Of a DNA stretch of 39,490 nt, positions 1 to 7,824 are shown piece after piece. The position numbers were made by a program, and so were the translations under genes. Below the pieces are notes generated by a model, which worked only from the letters and a program-made list of their open reading frames with translations, was not told the DNA's origin and did not search any database. Positions within the stretch are counted from its first letter, which is position 1; each line of letters starts with the position of its first letter. Source of the DNA: Chloroflexota bacterium (GTDB lineage: Bacteria > Chloroflexota > Anaerolineae > Aggregatilineales > Phototrophicaceae); contig WTGO01000111.1 in assembly GCA_011523515.1 (NCBI GenBank), positions 1 to 39,490 on the forward strand, in the 5' to 3' direction.

Positions 1-2
1 CG

Positions 3-180
3 GTCCCGACTGACACGCCCACTGACACGCCGGTCCCGACTGACACGCCCACCGATACGCCGGTCCCGACTGACACGCCCACTGACACGCCGGTTCCGAC
101 CGACACGCCCACCGAGACGCCGGTTCCGACTGACACGGCTACCGATACGCCAGTCCCGACTGACACTGAAACGCCAACGG
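3..180 (+). repeat. 30-bp coding tandem repeat, about six units
   Basis: The first 180 bases consist of consecutive 30-bp units, each encoding V-P-T-D-T-P-T-D-T-P. Units one to four are almost identical, differing by silent changes such as act/acc and gac/gat. Unit five has a Pro-to-Ala change and unit six is degenerate (TDTETPTATN). The array continues off the left edge, so the copy number is unknown. Unit length is a multiple of three, so copy-number change would keep the frame. Confidence 0.9.
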
Positions 181-515
181 CCACGAACACGCCGACGCCG
201 ACCGTGGATGTCACCGAGACCGCCGAAGCTGAGTCCAGTTTGACCGCGATTGTGCAATCGACGCAGGATGCGGACGCCACCGACGAGCCGACGGCGACGC
301 CAACCGAGCTTGCGCCTGCGGCTACTGATGCGCCGACGCAGGACGCTGTGGTCGAGCCTACCGCTCAGCCGACACTGACACCGGTGACAATCACCGAGAT
401 AGACGCGCCCAGCGCTGACGAACCAGAAACCCGCGACACCGCTCTGGCGATCGGCGCCGTGGTTGTTGGTTTGCTGCTGCTGCTGATCCTCTTCATCATC
501 TCGCGGCTGCGCTAG
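3..515 (+). CDS. Pro/Thr-rich stalk surface protein, C-terminal part (5' end outside window)
   Basis: The reading frame is open from the left edge and ends at the TAG at 513-515, so about 170 residues are visible and the start lies upstream. The visible N-terminal third is built from the repeated unit VPTDTPTDTP. A Thr/Ala/Pro/Glu-rich linker follows, and then a C-terminal hydrophobic helix of about 20 residues (ALAIGAVVVGLLLLLILFII) ending in a short basic tail (SRLR). This layout fits an extracellular protein whose Pro/Thr stalk, possibly glycosylated, spaces an upstream domain from the membrane anchor. The function of the missing N-terminal domain cannot be judged. The role is inferred from architecture only. 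Confidence 0.8.
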   Translation, partial: VPTDTPTDTPVPTDTPTDTPVPTDTPTDTPVPTDTPTETPVPTDTATDTPVPTDTETPTATNTPTPTVDVTETAEAESSLTAIVQSTQDADATDEPTATPTELAPAATDAPTQDAVVEPTAQPTLTPVTITEIDAPSADEPETRDTALAIGAVVVGLLLLLILFIISRLR

Positions 516-573
516 CGCAACGAAGATTCGCCGCTATGCGTATTCGAGTCAGACAATATGAGCTGAGGCAGCT

Positions 574-981
574 ATGCGAGAGTTTGTCATTCGAGTCTTG
601 ATCAACGCGGTCGCCATTGCGGTCACCGCTATGCTAATCCCCAATATTCACATCGCCGACAACGACATCACCACCCTGCTGGCAGTCGGCTTGATATTCG
701 GCTTGGTGAATTCGCTGTTGAAGCCGCTGCTCATCTTGCTGACCTGCCCGGCCGTGCTTCTGTCGCTGGGTCTGTTCATTTTCGTAATCAACGGTGTCAT
801 GCTGTTGATCACCGATTCGATCGCGGGCGAGCGGCTGATCATCGACGGCGACATCTTCACCGCCATCCTGGGCGGCATGGTGATGGGCGGCGTTTCCATG
901 CTGCTGGAAACCGTGCTGAAGTTGGATGACAAGCCGGGCGGCCCCAAGCAAGAGACGATCATATTCCACGACTCGTCATGA
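574..981 (+). CDS. Phage holin family 4 / YvlD-like small membrane protein
   Basis: A 135-residue protein with about four hydrophobic segments (residues 5-25, 33-53, 57-82 and 94-113). The pattern MREFVIRVLINAVAIAV, then the GLVNSLLKPLL stretch and a LSLGLFIFVINGVMLLI helix, is characteristic of the 'mycobacterial 4-TMS phage holin' family (PF04020, YvlD). Despite the family name these are usually chromosomal membrane proteins of unknown role, often linked to envelope stress. The ATG at 574 is preceded by GAGG at a normal ribosome-binding distance. It lies 58 bases after the stalk protein on the same strand and may be co-transcribed with it. I see no phage lysis genes near it. Confidence 0.85.
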   Translation: MREFVIRVLINAVAIAVTAMLIPNIHIADNDITTLLAVGLIFGLVNSLLKPLLILLTCPAVLLSLGLFIFVINGVMLLITDSIAGERLIIDGDIFTAILGGMVMGGVSMLLETVLKLDDKPGGPKQETIIFHDSS

Positions 982-1023
982 CCCAAATAGTCTGCGCCGG
1001 GCTGATGAGAAAGCCCCGTCACG

Positions 1024-1032
1024 TGGTATAGT
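1024..1032 (+). promoter_or_regulatory. Possible extended -10 promoter upstream of the glycosyltransferase
   Basis: TGGTATAGT matches an extended -10 (TGnTATAAT with one mismatch) in the 148-base gap between the holin-like gene and the GT4 gene. No convincing -35 hexamer sits 17 bases upstream, which is tolerated for extended -10 promoters. It would give a leader of roughly 90-115 bases. Judged by eye only. Confidence 0.3.
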
Positions 1033-1129
1033 CAGAGACAGTCGCGAGCATAGCCGCTCGGCGTCGAGACCGGCTGCGGCGCCCAGGCAAGGTGGCGGGC
1101 GTCCGCTGCTGCCGCAAATGGCGCTATGA

Positions 1130-2359
1130 TTGAATCGAGAACGAGAAAGCCACTTGTCCCGGAGCAAAACGAGCGTCTGCTGGATTAGCAGCGCGCGCTA
1201 TACCCATCCGCTCGACGCCATGGCCGCGCGCAAATGGCAATTGATGGCCGCGCTGGATGGCTATGACATGCGCATCGTCGGCTTCTCGACTACGCTGCGT
1301 CCGCGGCGCTTTACTGAGTACGCGACCTTCATGCTGCTGCCGCAGCCGCCAACCGCTCCCCTGCGTTATCTCAGCTTTTTCCTGCTGGCGCCGCTGCTAG
1401 TGTCGCTGCTGACGCTGCGTCATCGCGGCGAGATTCTGGTGGCGCAGAGCCCGTTTGAGGGCGCGATCGGCGCAGTCGTGAAGAGATTTGTCCGCTTGTT
1501 CGGGCGGCGTATCCGTTTAGTCATCGAGAATCACAACAACTTTGAAGAAGACTTGTTTTTGCAGCGCAAGGTTCCGCTGAAGTCGCTGTACCGCAGGCTC
1601 ATGCTGGCGGCGGCGCGATTTGCCTTCCGCCATGCCGACGCGCTGCGCGTCATCTCCTCGTCGACCGCAGAGCGCGCGCGGCATTATGCGCCGCATCTGC
1701 CGCAGGTACGCTTCATGACCTTCAGCGACACGGATGTATTCCAGAAGACCGAACGCCGCGTCCCGGTCGGCGCCGCCAGCGATATTGTCTACGCCGGCGT
1801 ACTGATTCCGCGCAAGGGCGTACATCACCTCACAAGCGCTTTCGCCCGGCTCGATCAGCCCCGGACGCAGCTGCATCTGGTCGGACATGCTGAGAACGCA
1901 GATTACGCCGCCTCGCTGCGGCAGCAAGCCGAGCGTCTCGGCATCAGCGAACGCGTCCACTTTCACGGCGGCGTCTCGCAGCCTGAGCTGGCTGAATTTT
2001 TCGCCGCCGCCCGCGTCATGGTCCTGCCCTCGCTCTCCGAGGGATTGGGGCGCGTGGTCGTGGAAGCGATGCTGCTGGGCACGCCGGTCATCGGCAGCCG
2101 CGTGGGCGGCATCCCGGATATGATCGATCCGGGCGTGACCGGCTGGCTGTTAGAGCCCGGTGACGAAGCCGAGTTGGCCGCGGCGCTGGAAGATGCGTTC
2201 CAGGCGGACGTGGCGACAATGGGCGCCAATGCGCGCGAATTTGCGCGAGAATTCTTCTCGCCGCGATCATACGTGGCCGGTTATGCGGAATTGTTTGAGC
2301 TGGCGCGGCGCGGCGAAGGCGAAAGCAGCGGGCTCGCCGCAAAAAAGCCCGGTTCATGA
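1130..2359 (+). CDS. Glycosyltransferase family 4 (GT-B fold)
   Basis: A 409-residue retaining glycosyltransferase predicted to move a sugar from a nucleotide-sugar donor to an envelope glycan or lipid acceptor at the cytoplasmic face. The C-terminal domain shows the GT4 hallmarks: donor-binding IPRKG (K229), the VHFHGGV strand near 276-282, and the E-x7-E motif SEGLGRVVVEAM with E304 and E312, followed by GTPVIGSRVGGIPDMI. The start is uncertain. The TTG at 1130 is the longest choice and a TTG at 1154 is equally possible; neither has a strong ribosome binding site, and the ATG at 1126 is out of frame. The stop overlaps the next start as ATGA (2356-2359), so translation is probably coupled to the MATE exporter. 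Acceptor and sugar are unknown. Confidence 0.9.
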   Translation: MNRERESHLSRSKTSVCWISSARYTHPLDAMAARKWQLMAALDGYDMRIVGFSTTLRPRRFTEYATFMLLPQPPTAPLRYLSFFLLAPLLVSLLTLRHRGEILVAQSPFEGAIGAVVKRFVRLFGRRIRLVIENHNNFEEDLFLQRKVPLKSLYRRLMLAAARFAFRHADALRVISSSTAERARHYAPHLPQVRFMTFSDTDVFQKTERRVPVGAASDIVYAGVLIPRKGVHHLTSAFARLDQPRTQLHLVGHAENADYAASLRQQAERLGISERVHFHGGVSQPELAEFFAAARVMVLPSLSEGLGRVVVEAMLLGTPVIGSRVGGIPDMIDPGVTGWLLEPGDEAELAAALEDAFQADVATMGANAREFAREFFSPRSYVAGYAELFELARRGEGESSGLAAKKPGS

Positions 2360-3723
2360 GCGACGCCAACCCACTCACCAGCGGCGACATCTCGAAGCAG
2401 ATTCGGCGGATTGGCATTCCAGTCGGCATCGGCGTGCTCTTCAACAATCTATTCCAGGTCGTCGACACCTTTTACGCCGGCGAATACTCGCGGGAAGCGC
2501 TGGCGGCGCTGGCGCTGTCCTTCCCGATCTACTTCATTATCATCGGTTTGGCCAGCGGCCTGGGCACGGGCGCTTCGGCGCTTATCGGCAACGCTTTGGG
2601 CGCCGGCGACCGGGAAGAAGCCGTCTGTTTTGCCGCGCAGGGCATCACGCTGACGGTCTTGCTCAGCCTGGTAACAGCGACCCTGGGCTTGGCCGTTTCA
2701 CCGCGCCTGTACGAGATGCTGGGCGCTGTAGGCGATGGCGTGCGCTTCAACATGAGTTACATCTCGCCGATATTTCAGGCGACGGTCTGTTTCAATCTGG
2801 TCTTCATGTTCCACGCGGCGCTCTCCGCCCAGGGGGAGACGCGGCCCTTCCGCAACTTTCTGATCCTGGGATTCGCGCTGAATATTTTCCTGGACCCCTG
2901 GTTCATTTACGGCGGCTGGGGCGTGCCGGCTATGGGTGTGGCCGGCGTCGGCGCGGCGACGGCACTGGTCCAGTTCATCGGCAGCCTGGCCTTGGGCTGG
3001 CGCGTCCTGCGCTCGCCGCTCTTCGCCGATTTCAAACTGCGGCTGCTGCTTCCGGATATGAGGCGCACACTGCAAATCGTCAAGCAAGGCGCCCCGCCCG
3101 CCCTCGACCTGAGCACGGTCTCGATCGGCGCCTTCGTCGTCACCTACTTCATCAGCCGCTTTGGAACGGATGTCGTGGCCGCCTACGGCGTCGCCAGTCG
3201 GCTGGACGGCCTGTTCTGGATTCCGCTGGTGGGGCTGGATGTGGCGACACTGGCGCTGGTGGCGCAGAACAATGGCGCACGGCGCTACAGGCGCATGTGG
3301 CAGGCGCATAATACCGCCCTGCGCTATGGCCTTATCTTGATGATCATTGCCGGCGCCTTCGTGCTCGTATTCGCCTATGAACTGATGGGCATCTTCACGA
3401 GTGAAAGCGCCATCATCGAAACGGGCGTGGTCTATATGCGCATCAGCGCGCTTTCGTTCTGGGCGAAGCCGCTGGGTTTCATCGGCTTTGCCGCCCTGCG
3501 TGGCATCAAGCGGCCGCTGCTGCCGATGACAATCAGCATGACGCGCATGATCTTCCTGCCGGCGATCGTGTTGTACGTGCTGGTGAATTTGCTAGGCGCC
3601 GGGCTGCTGAGTATCTGGTGGACGATTGCGCTAATCACGATCGTCTCCGGTTTCGTAGCCTGGATATGCGTACAGCGCTTGATGCCGCGGGAAGGCGCTA
3701 AGGCCGAATCCTCAGCGTTGTGA
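2356..3723 (+). CDS. MATE family efflux transporter
   Basis: A 455-residue polytopic protein with about 12 membrane helices arranged as two MatE repeats. It opens with IRRIGIPVGIGVLFNNLFQVVDTFYAG, as MATE proteins do (helix 1 followed by the VVDTFY segment), and the second half starts with KQGAPPALDLSTVSIGAFVV. The family exchanges Na+ or H+ for drugs or, in the MviN/Wzx branches, lipid-linked sugars. The length and sequence here suit the classic DinF/NorM-like branch. The ATGA overlap with the GT4 gene suggests they work together, possibly exporting a glycosylated product, but that is inference. The 3' end overlaps the convergent GT-C gene by 26 bases. Confidence 0.92.
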   Translation: MSDANPLTSGDISKQIRRIGIPVGIGVLFNNLFQVVDTFYAGEYSREALAALALSFPIYFIIIGLASGLGTGASALIGNALGAGDREEAVCFAAQGITLTVLLSLVTATLGLAVSPRLYEMLGAVGDGVRFNMSYISPIFQATVCFNLVFMFHAALSAQGETRPFRNFLILGFALNIFLDPWFIYGGWGVPAMGVAGVGAATALVQFIGSLALGWRVLRSPLFADFKLRLLLPDMRRTLQIVKQGAPPALDLSTVSIGAFVVTYFISRFGTDVVAAYGVASRLDGLFWIPLVGLDVATLALVAQNNGARRYRRMWQAHNTALRYGLILMIIAGAFVLVFAYELMGIFTSESAIIETGVVYMRISALSFWAKPLGFIGFAALRGIKRPLLPMTISMTRMIFLPAIVLYVLVNLLGAGLLSIWWTIALITIVSGFVAWICVQRLMPREGAKAESSAL

Positions 3724-5716
3724 GATATTCGTAGCGCCGGCCGCTGGGCACGCCTGCAGCGGTATAAACCGGCAAGTTCTCCACCGGATCTCCCGCCGCA
3801 GCCGGCAGCTGATACATGCCCAAGACGAGAGGATAATCGCCCGCCGCTAGATCGCAGGGGATGAGCAATTCGCGCTCGTCAAAATAAGGCTGGCCCAGCT
3901 GCCAGATGGATGTCAGAAAAGCGCCGCCCGGCACATTGTCCGCATTCGCGACGCCCTGCCCGTCTTCACCGATCAGGACCAGAGTCGAACTGTACAGGCT
4001 TGTCGATTCCTGCGCCAGCGACCACCAGGTATCCACCGAAATCGTCGAGCAGGGTTGGGCGATGTGGTCGTCATTGAGGCGCCAAGCGAGCAAGTTGAAG
4101 GCATCGCCGAAGCGCCAAAGCGGCTCTTCGATTGAAGATGGCTGACGACGATATTCCAGGACTTCCAGGGGACGGTAGTAGGTTTCGCCGGGGAAATCGA
4201 CCGCCGTGTAGACCGAATACTCGCGCGCCAGCTCGGCGAGCATATTCTGCCCGCCTGGGTAGGGATTGCCCTTGATCGCCCAGACCCGTTCGCGATCGGC
4301 CAGAAATGACCGCAAACGTTCCCAATCGGCGTCCTCTGTACCGGTGACGGTATTGGTCGGATCAAAGCTGGAAGGCGCCAGGGCTTCGTCCGCCGGGCTG
4401 CTCCAACTCACGGAGAAGATGTCGGCTTCGCTCAAGCCCAAGTCCGTGCGTTCTTGCAGATAGTAGTTGATTGGGATGATCTCCCAGGGCTGCGCGGCGA
4501 CGATGACCAGACGATCGGCGTCGGGTTCCATCCGCGCTTCGATATATCTGGCGAGTTCCAGGTAACCGGCATTACCGCCGAAAGAGCGAAACTGGGTGAC
4601 AAAGGGGATGCAGAAGAACAGCACGATAATCAACTGAAAGTAGCCGGGCAATTTACGCAGCGCCGCGGCCATAATCAGCGCCAGTGTCGGCGCCACGATC
4701 AGCAGATTGCGCGGCGTCAGGCTGGGGATGGAGACGTTGACCAGGACGGGCAGCGCGATCATGGCGACCGCGGACAGGATCAGCCAGCCTTCGCGCCAAG
4801 CGCTGCGAAAACGCATGCGCCGCGCGACCGCTGCTGCCGGCGCCGGCAAGCTGAGGTCCGGCGCTGCATCCGAGCGCAGCGCGTATGCCAGCTTGACACA
4901 AAGCGGCGTGGCGCCGCCCGCCAGCAGCAACAAGCCCAAACTCTCAGGATTCGGGCGGAAATAGTCATAGAGGGTCTGCAGGCCCTCCCAAGACGATTGC
5001 AGATTATAGGCGATGGTTCCGCTGCGCTCGGAAAAGGCGATTGACATGCGGTAGCCGATGACCAGGAACAGCGCCAAATGCAAGATCGAGCCGCGACGGT
5101 ACAGCGCGCGGTCCCGCTTCGCAAAAATCAGGCTGCAGATCAGCTGTGAAATAACGAAGAAGGACAGGAAGATGTGATGAAAGGCTGGAATAGCGGCCGC
5201 GAAGAATACCAGCAGACCGCGCTTGACGTCCGAACATTCGATGAAGCGAAACAATGCCCACTGATAAGCCACGACGCCGAATAACAGGATGGCGTAGGGC
5301 CGCGCTTCATGGCTGTAATAGAGGAACATGCTTGATGTGCCGAGCAGTACGAGCGCCAGCCAACCGGTACGACGGTCGAAGAGATCAGCCGACAGCCGGT
5401 AGAATATGGCGAGCGTGAATACGGTGACCAGCGTGGAGAAGTAACGCGCGATGTTTTCAGTATGTCCGAAAAAATGTACCCATACATCCTGCAGGATGTT
5501 TTCCGGCGCCAGTCGGGAGAGGATCTGGAGGATGTGCGCATAGAAGCCTTCGCGCTCGATATTGTCCAGCGCGTAGTGCACGATCCAGGCCTCGTCCTGG
5601 CGATAAGGCCGGTCATGGAAATGGTGCGACTGCACGACGATGAAAATGAGAACGGTCAGGGAGGCTAGCAGAAGCGCGGAGGGGCGCGAGCGGGAATCGA
5701 GGGTCACGGATGCCAT
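3698..5716 (-). CDS. GT-C membrane glycosyltransferase (ArnT/PMT-like)
   Basis: From the ATG at 5716 the protein has 672 residues. The open frame extends about 170 codons further upstream, but that part is low-complexity antisense to the zinc-finger gene and is rejected. After an N-terminal helix comes the RQDEAW motif, the acidic pair in the first external loop that marks GT-C enzymes using polyprenyl- or dolichyl-phosphate sugars (GT39/GT83). About ten hydrophobic segments follow to residue ~320, with SHEARPYAILL typical of the family, and then a soluble C-terminal region of about 250 residues that is probably extracytoplasmic. It likely glycosylates proteins or lipids on the outer face. 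No strong ribosome binding site is seen before the chosen ATG. It converges on and overlaps the MATE gene by 26 bases. Confidence 0.85.
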   Translation of the reverse strand: MASVTLDSRSRPSALLLASLTVLIFIVVQSHHFHDRPYRQDEAWIVHYALDNIEREGFYAHILQILSRLAPENILQDVWVHFFGHTENIARYFSTLVTVFTLAIFYRLSADLFDRRTGWLALVLLGTSSMFLYYSHEARPYAILLFGVVAYQWALFRFIECSDVKRGLLVFFAAAIPAFHHIFLSFFVISQLICSLIFAKRDRALYRRGSILHLALFLVIGYRMSIAFSERSGTIAYNLQSSWEGLQTLYDYFRPNPESLGLLLLAGGATPLCVKLAYALRSDAAPDLSLPAPAAAVARRMRFRSAWREGWLILSAVAMIALPVLVNVSIPSLTPRNLLIVAPTLALIMAAALRKLPGYFQLIIVLFFCIPFVTQFRSFGGNAGYLELARYIEARMEPDADRLVIVAAQPWEIIPINYYLQERTDLGLSEADIFSVSWSSPADEALAPSSFDPTNTVTGTEDADWERLRSFLADRERVWAIKGNPYPGGQNMLAELAREYSVYTAVDFPGETYYRPLEVLEYRRQPSSIEEPLWRFGDAFNLLAWRLNDDHIAQPCSTISVDTWWSLAQESTSLYSSTLVLIGEDGQGVANADNVPGGAFLTSIWQLGQPYFDERELLIPCDLAAGDYPLVLGMYQLPAAAGDPVENLPVYTAAGVPSGRRYEYLTTLRIRP

Positions 5717-5832
5717 AAGACTGGTGGCATGATAACATGATCGCACCCGTCGCGCTAGCAGCCGGCAGCCGCTCAAATGCGCAGACTTGGCGGCGCGACA
5801 GGCGACATACGATGCAGCAGGAAGCGTCCAAA

Positions 5833-6156
5833 ATGGTAGCAGCAGATTCGCCAAAATCGAGCATCGTCCGCTGCCCGTCTTGCGAAGGCTTTGGCTGGTT
5901 TGTCGACGACTTTGGCGGGGAGAGCGCGGATTGTGACTGGTGCGTTGGCCTGGGATACGTCTACCGTCACGATGGGCGAGACTCGGCGATCCCGAAGGCC
6001 GACTTCGAAACGGTCGCTGAGGAGCTGGAAGCGCTGGAGCACGAGCGGCTGCGCGAGCTGGGTTATCAGGGCGCCGCCAAGAAACCCTGGCAGCAGCAGA
6101 TTCGCACGAATACCCAGCTCGGCCGCAACCCCTACAACGACGGCGACAGCGTTTAG
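5833..6156 (+). CDS. Small DnaJ-type zinc-finger protein
   Basis: From the ATG at 5833 the product is 107 residues. AGGA at 5819-5822 is an acceptable ribosome binding site for this start; ATGs at 5812 and 5737 in the same frame would add 7 and 32 residues. Two CxxC knuckles, CPSC-EGFG (C14, C17) and CDWC-VGLG (C34, C37), reproduce the CxxCxGxG repeats of the DnaJ cysteine-rich domain and would hold one Zn2+. The rest is a charged helix (VAEELEALEHERLRELG) and a polar tail. There is no J domain. Small proteins of this kind are usually unannotated. A role in protein or nucleic-acid binding is inference only. It overlaps the next, convergent gene by 4 bases. Confidence 0.7.
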   Translation: MVAADSPKSSIVRCPSCEGFGWFVDDFGGESADCDWCVGLGYVYRHDGRDSAIPKADFETVAEELEALEHERLRELGYQGAAKKPWQQQIRTNTQLGRNPYNDGDSV

Positions 6157-6374
6157 CCGTCCGAGGCCTCTGATTCCGGCGCGCGCAGCTCGTTGAGCAA
6201 ACGCGCGATTTCCACCAGCAGGTCATCCAGCCGGCTTTCCGTGCGCTGGCTGACCTCGCCCAAGCGCTCGATCAGACGGGCGGTCTCGCCCGGTGGAAAG
6301 CTGCGATAAGACCACCAATACACCAGGGCGACAACCGCCAGCACCAACACTTGAAAAACTTGCTCGAAGTCCAT
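6153..6374 (-). CDS. Small single-span membrane protein with coiled coil
   Basis: The start is set by an excellent AGGAGGAAAT ribosome binding site just before the ATG at 6374, giving 73 residues; a longer frame to 6422 lacks this support. Residues ~5-22 form one hydrophobic helix (VFQVLVLAVVALVYWW). Residues ~30-62 are an amphipathic, Leu/Glu/Arg-rich stretch likely to be a coiled coil, and an acidic tail follows. The layout resembles small inner-membrane proteins that oligomerise through a cytoplasmic helix. I do not recognise the family. Its stop overlaps that of the zinc-finger gene tail to tail. Confidence 0.65.
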   Translation of the reverse strand: MDFEQVFQVLVLAVVALVYWWSYRSFPPGETARLIERLGEVSQRTESRLDDLLVEIARLLNELRAPESEASDG

Positions 6375-6449
6375 ATTTCCTCCTGACTTTTCGATCTCAG
6401 TAACAGCAAGTAAGTTACGCAACTCCTGTCACAGTGGAAATGAATGCTC

Positions 6450-6618
6450 TTTTGCCACAGAGCACACAGAGTAGCAGAGAGGGCACAGAGGATGGATCAT
6501 TACTTCAACGTTCACACAATGTAGGCCACAGCTTTCCTAGGGGCCATGGGCTACCATATCAATCCTGGAATGCTTTACTCTGTGTACTCTTTTATTGCTC
6601 TGTGTACTCTGTGGCAAA
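6450..6618. repeat. Interspersed repeat with CTCTGTG-rich inverted ends
   Basis: The 293 bases between 6375 and 6667 contain no gene. The left end reads TTTTGCCACAGAGCACACAG at about 6450-6469 and the right end TGCTCTGTGTACTCTGTGGC at 6596-6615, an imperfect inverted repeat around about 120 bases. Further CACAGAG/CTCTGTG words lie inside. Related words occur at 27228-27344, 27397-27409 and 33931-33960, so this is a dispersed family. A preceding segment near 6399, CAGTAACAGCAAGTAAGT, is also nearly repeated at about 27197-27213. It ends about 50 bases from the 3' end of the phage-like gene at 6668. Confidence 0.65.
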
Positions 6619-6667
6619 TCCTTTTCATTGCTTTCTCGCGCTTACTTCTGCGTTTATGCGTTTGAAG

Positions 6668-7120
6668 TTAGGGCGCGTCCACGGTTATGCGCAGGGCGCC
6701 GCTGGCGAATTGCCCGGCAAGCTGGTTGAGAAAGACATCGTGCACCCCAACTTCGGGCGCGGACAAAGTCAACGACGCCCGACCTTCGTTCACATCCAGC
6801 TTGCCTTGCGTGATGACGGCGTCATCGCGCAGCACCAGGTACCCCAGCTGGCTGTCGCCGGCGATACGCTCATCAGCGCAGCGCACGACCGGGTCGGCAT
6901 CACCGGCACTCATACGAGTCACGTCCGCCGTCAGCGACAGGCTGCCGAAATGGTTGAGCACGTCGCTGGCGCGCTGCTGCTCGGGCAGATTGTGGTTCAG
7001 CAGGTGGATGCGCGACCTGCCTCCGCCGACTGATACGCCGCAGGTGGCTTGTCCCAGCGCCGCGCGCGCCACTGCATCCAACATCGCGGTATTCAGGTTA
7101 GACTGTGCGATTATTTCCAT
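6668..7120 (-). CDS. Hypothetical protein, downstream partner of phage-tail-like gene
   Basis: A 150-residue soluble protein with an AAGGAGAT ribosome binding site nine bases before the ATG at 7120. It follows the stop of the gene at 7124 by three bases, so the two form an operon. The N-terminus (residues 1-35) is polar and helical, and the rest alternates short beta-like stretches (SRIHLLNHNL, GRASLTLSAPEVGVHDVFL, ALRITVD). There are no membrane segments or known motifs. Given its partner it may be a tail or baseplate-associated beta-rich protein, but I do not recognise the family. Confidence 0.65.
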   Translation of the reverse strand: MEIIAQSNLNTAMLDAVARAALGQATCGVSVGGGRSRIHLLNHNLPEQQRASDVLNHFGSLSLTADVTRMSAGDADPVVRCADERIAGDSQLGYLVLRDDAVITQGKLDVNEGRASLTLSAPEVGVHDVFLNQLAGQFASGALRITVDAP

Positions 7121-7123
7121 CAG

Positions 7124-7624
7124 CTAGATCTCCTTGGCCCAGAATTGAGGATGCAGTCTAACGACATCCATATACGCTGTATTGCTGCCGCTCGCCTTCC
7201 AGCGCAGTTTGAAAGTGTGGCTGCCCGCGCTCAAAGCGGGGATCAACATGACAAACGACAGGGGCTGGTGTCGATTGGATGCGCCGATCACATGACGGAC
7301 GATGCCATCATCGGCTACGTAATCCACATCATCGACAGCGACGTTGATATAGACAGATCCGCTGTTTTTCGAGCACTGCACCGTGCCGGTGAATCCCAGC
7401 AGCACATCACCGCCGTGCGTCGTTAGCGTGAGCGCCAAATTCAGGGTATCCACATCGACAAATTCGGTTGCAGTGGTTCGCAGGTTGGACTGGCCGCTGA
7501 CAAAGTTGCCGGCGCTGCTATCCAGGCGGTCTTTCAGGTGGTTGAGGTTGTCGCGAACATTGCTGTTCAGATCCAGCGACGTCAGCGGTTCGCTGGACCA
7601 GGTTTTGGGGGCTGTCCATGCCAC
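7124..7624 (-). CDS. Phage tail-fibre-like structural protein
   Basis: The most likely start is the GTG at 7624, preceded by AAAGGAT at good spacing, giving 166 residues. In-frame ATGs at 7705 and further upstream lack such a site. The N-terminus WTAPKTWSSEPLTSLDLNSN followed by VRDNLNHLKDR closely follows a short module common in bacteriophage and prophage virion proteins (typically W-x-T-P-R-T-W...G-E-x-V-T-A-A-x-L-N-x-H-V-R-D-N). The remainder is beta-rich and resembles a carbohydrate-binding or jelly-roll-like domain (AGSHTFKLRWKASG). No capsid, terminase or tail-tube genes are nearby, so it is an orphan. Virion origin is inferred from the N-terminal module. Confidence 0.65.
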   Translation of the reverse strand: MAWTAPKTWSSEPLTSLDLNSNVRDNLNHLKDRLDSSAGNFVSGQSNLRTTATEFVDVDTLNLALTLTTHGGDVLLGFTGTVQCSKNSGSVYINVAVDDVDYVADDGIVRHVIGASNRHQPLSFVMLIPALSAGSHTFKLRWKASGSNTAYMDVVRLHPQFWAKEI

Positions 7625-7746
7625 GTTAGATCCTTTCGCTTCGACTATCAGTTGGTCAAGAATAGAACATAATTTCGCATTATTGGCGACCTTTTGGTCG
7701 CGCATGCTCGGCTTCCGCGCCCTGCGAAAACTTGTCAAGGGATTAC

Positions 7747-7776
7747 TTGGCGCTGGTTCGCAACAGCGTCTACAAT
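7747..7776 (+). promoter_or_regulatory. Candidate sigma70-type promoter for the lipoprotein gene
   Basis: TTGGCG (7747-7752) and TACAAT (7771-7776) are separated by 18 bases and point towards the gene starting at 7825. Transcription would begin near 7783, leaving a leader of about 40 bases. The stretch lies in the divergent gap between the phage-like operon and the lipoprotein gene. Judged by eye. Confidence 0.4.
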
Positions 7777-7824
7777 ATATTTGGGTGACCCTCGGGCGAA
7801 GAAAAATGAGAAATAGCTGGCGCG

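Noticed and set aside
3..180. CRISPR array at the left edge
   Set aside because: Repeats are contiguous with no unique spacers and encode an in-frame Pro/Thr peptide.
574..981. Phage holin indicating a prophage lysis cassette
   Set aside because: The family is common on chromosomes (YvlD) and no endolysin or other lysis gene is near.
1126..1188. Short ATG frame (20 codons) overlapping the GT4 start, as a possible upstream reading frame
   Set aside because: No ribosome binding site and no conserved feature; more likely chance.
2160..3311. Long plus-strand frame overlapping the MATE gene
   Set aside because: Arg/Gly/Pro/Ala-rich translation without domain features, out of frame with the well-supported transporter.
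5717..6226. N-terminal extension of the GT-C gene on the minus strand
   Set aside because: The frame is open but low-complexity, lacks family similarity and lies antisense to the zinc-finger gene; the MASVTLDSR start at 5716 precedes the first membrane helix as expected.
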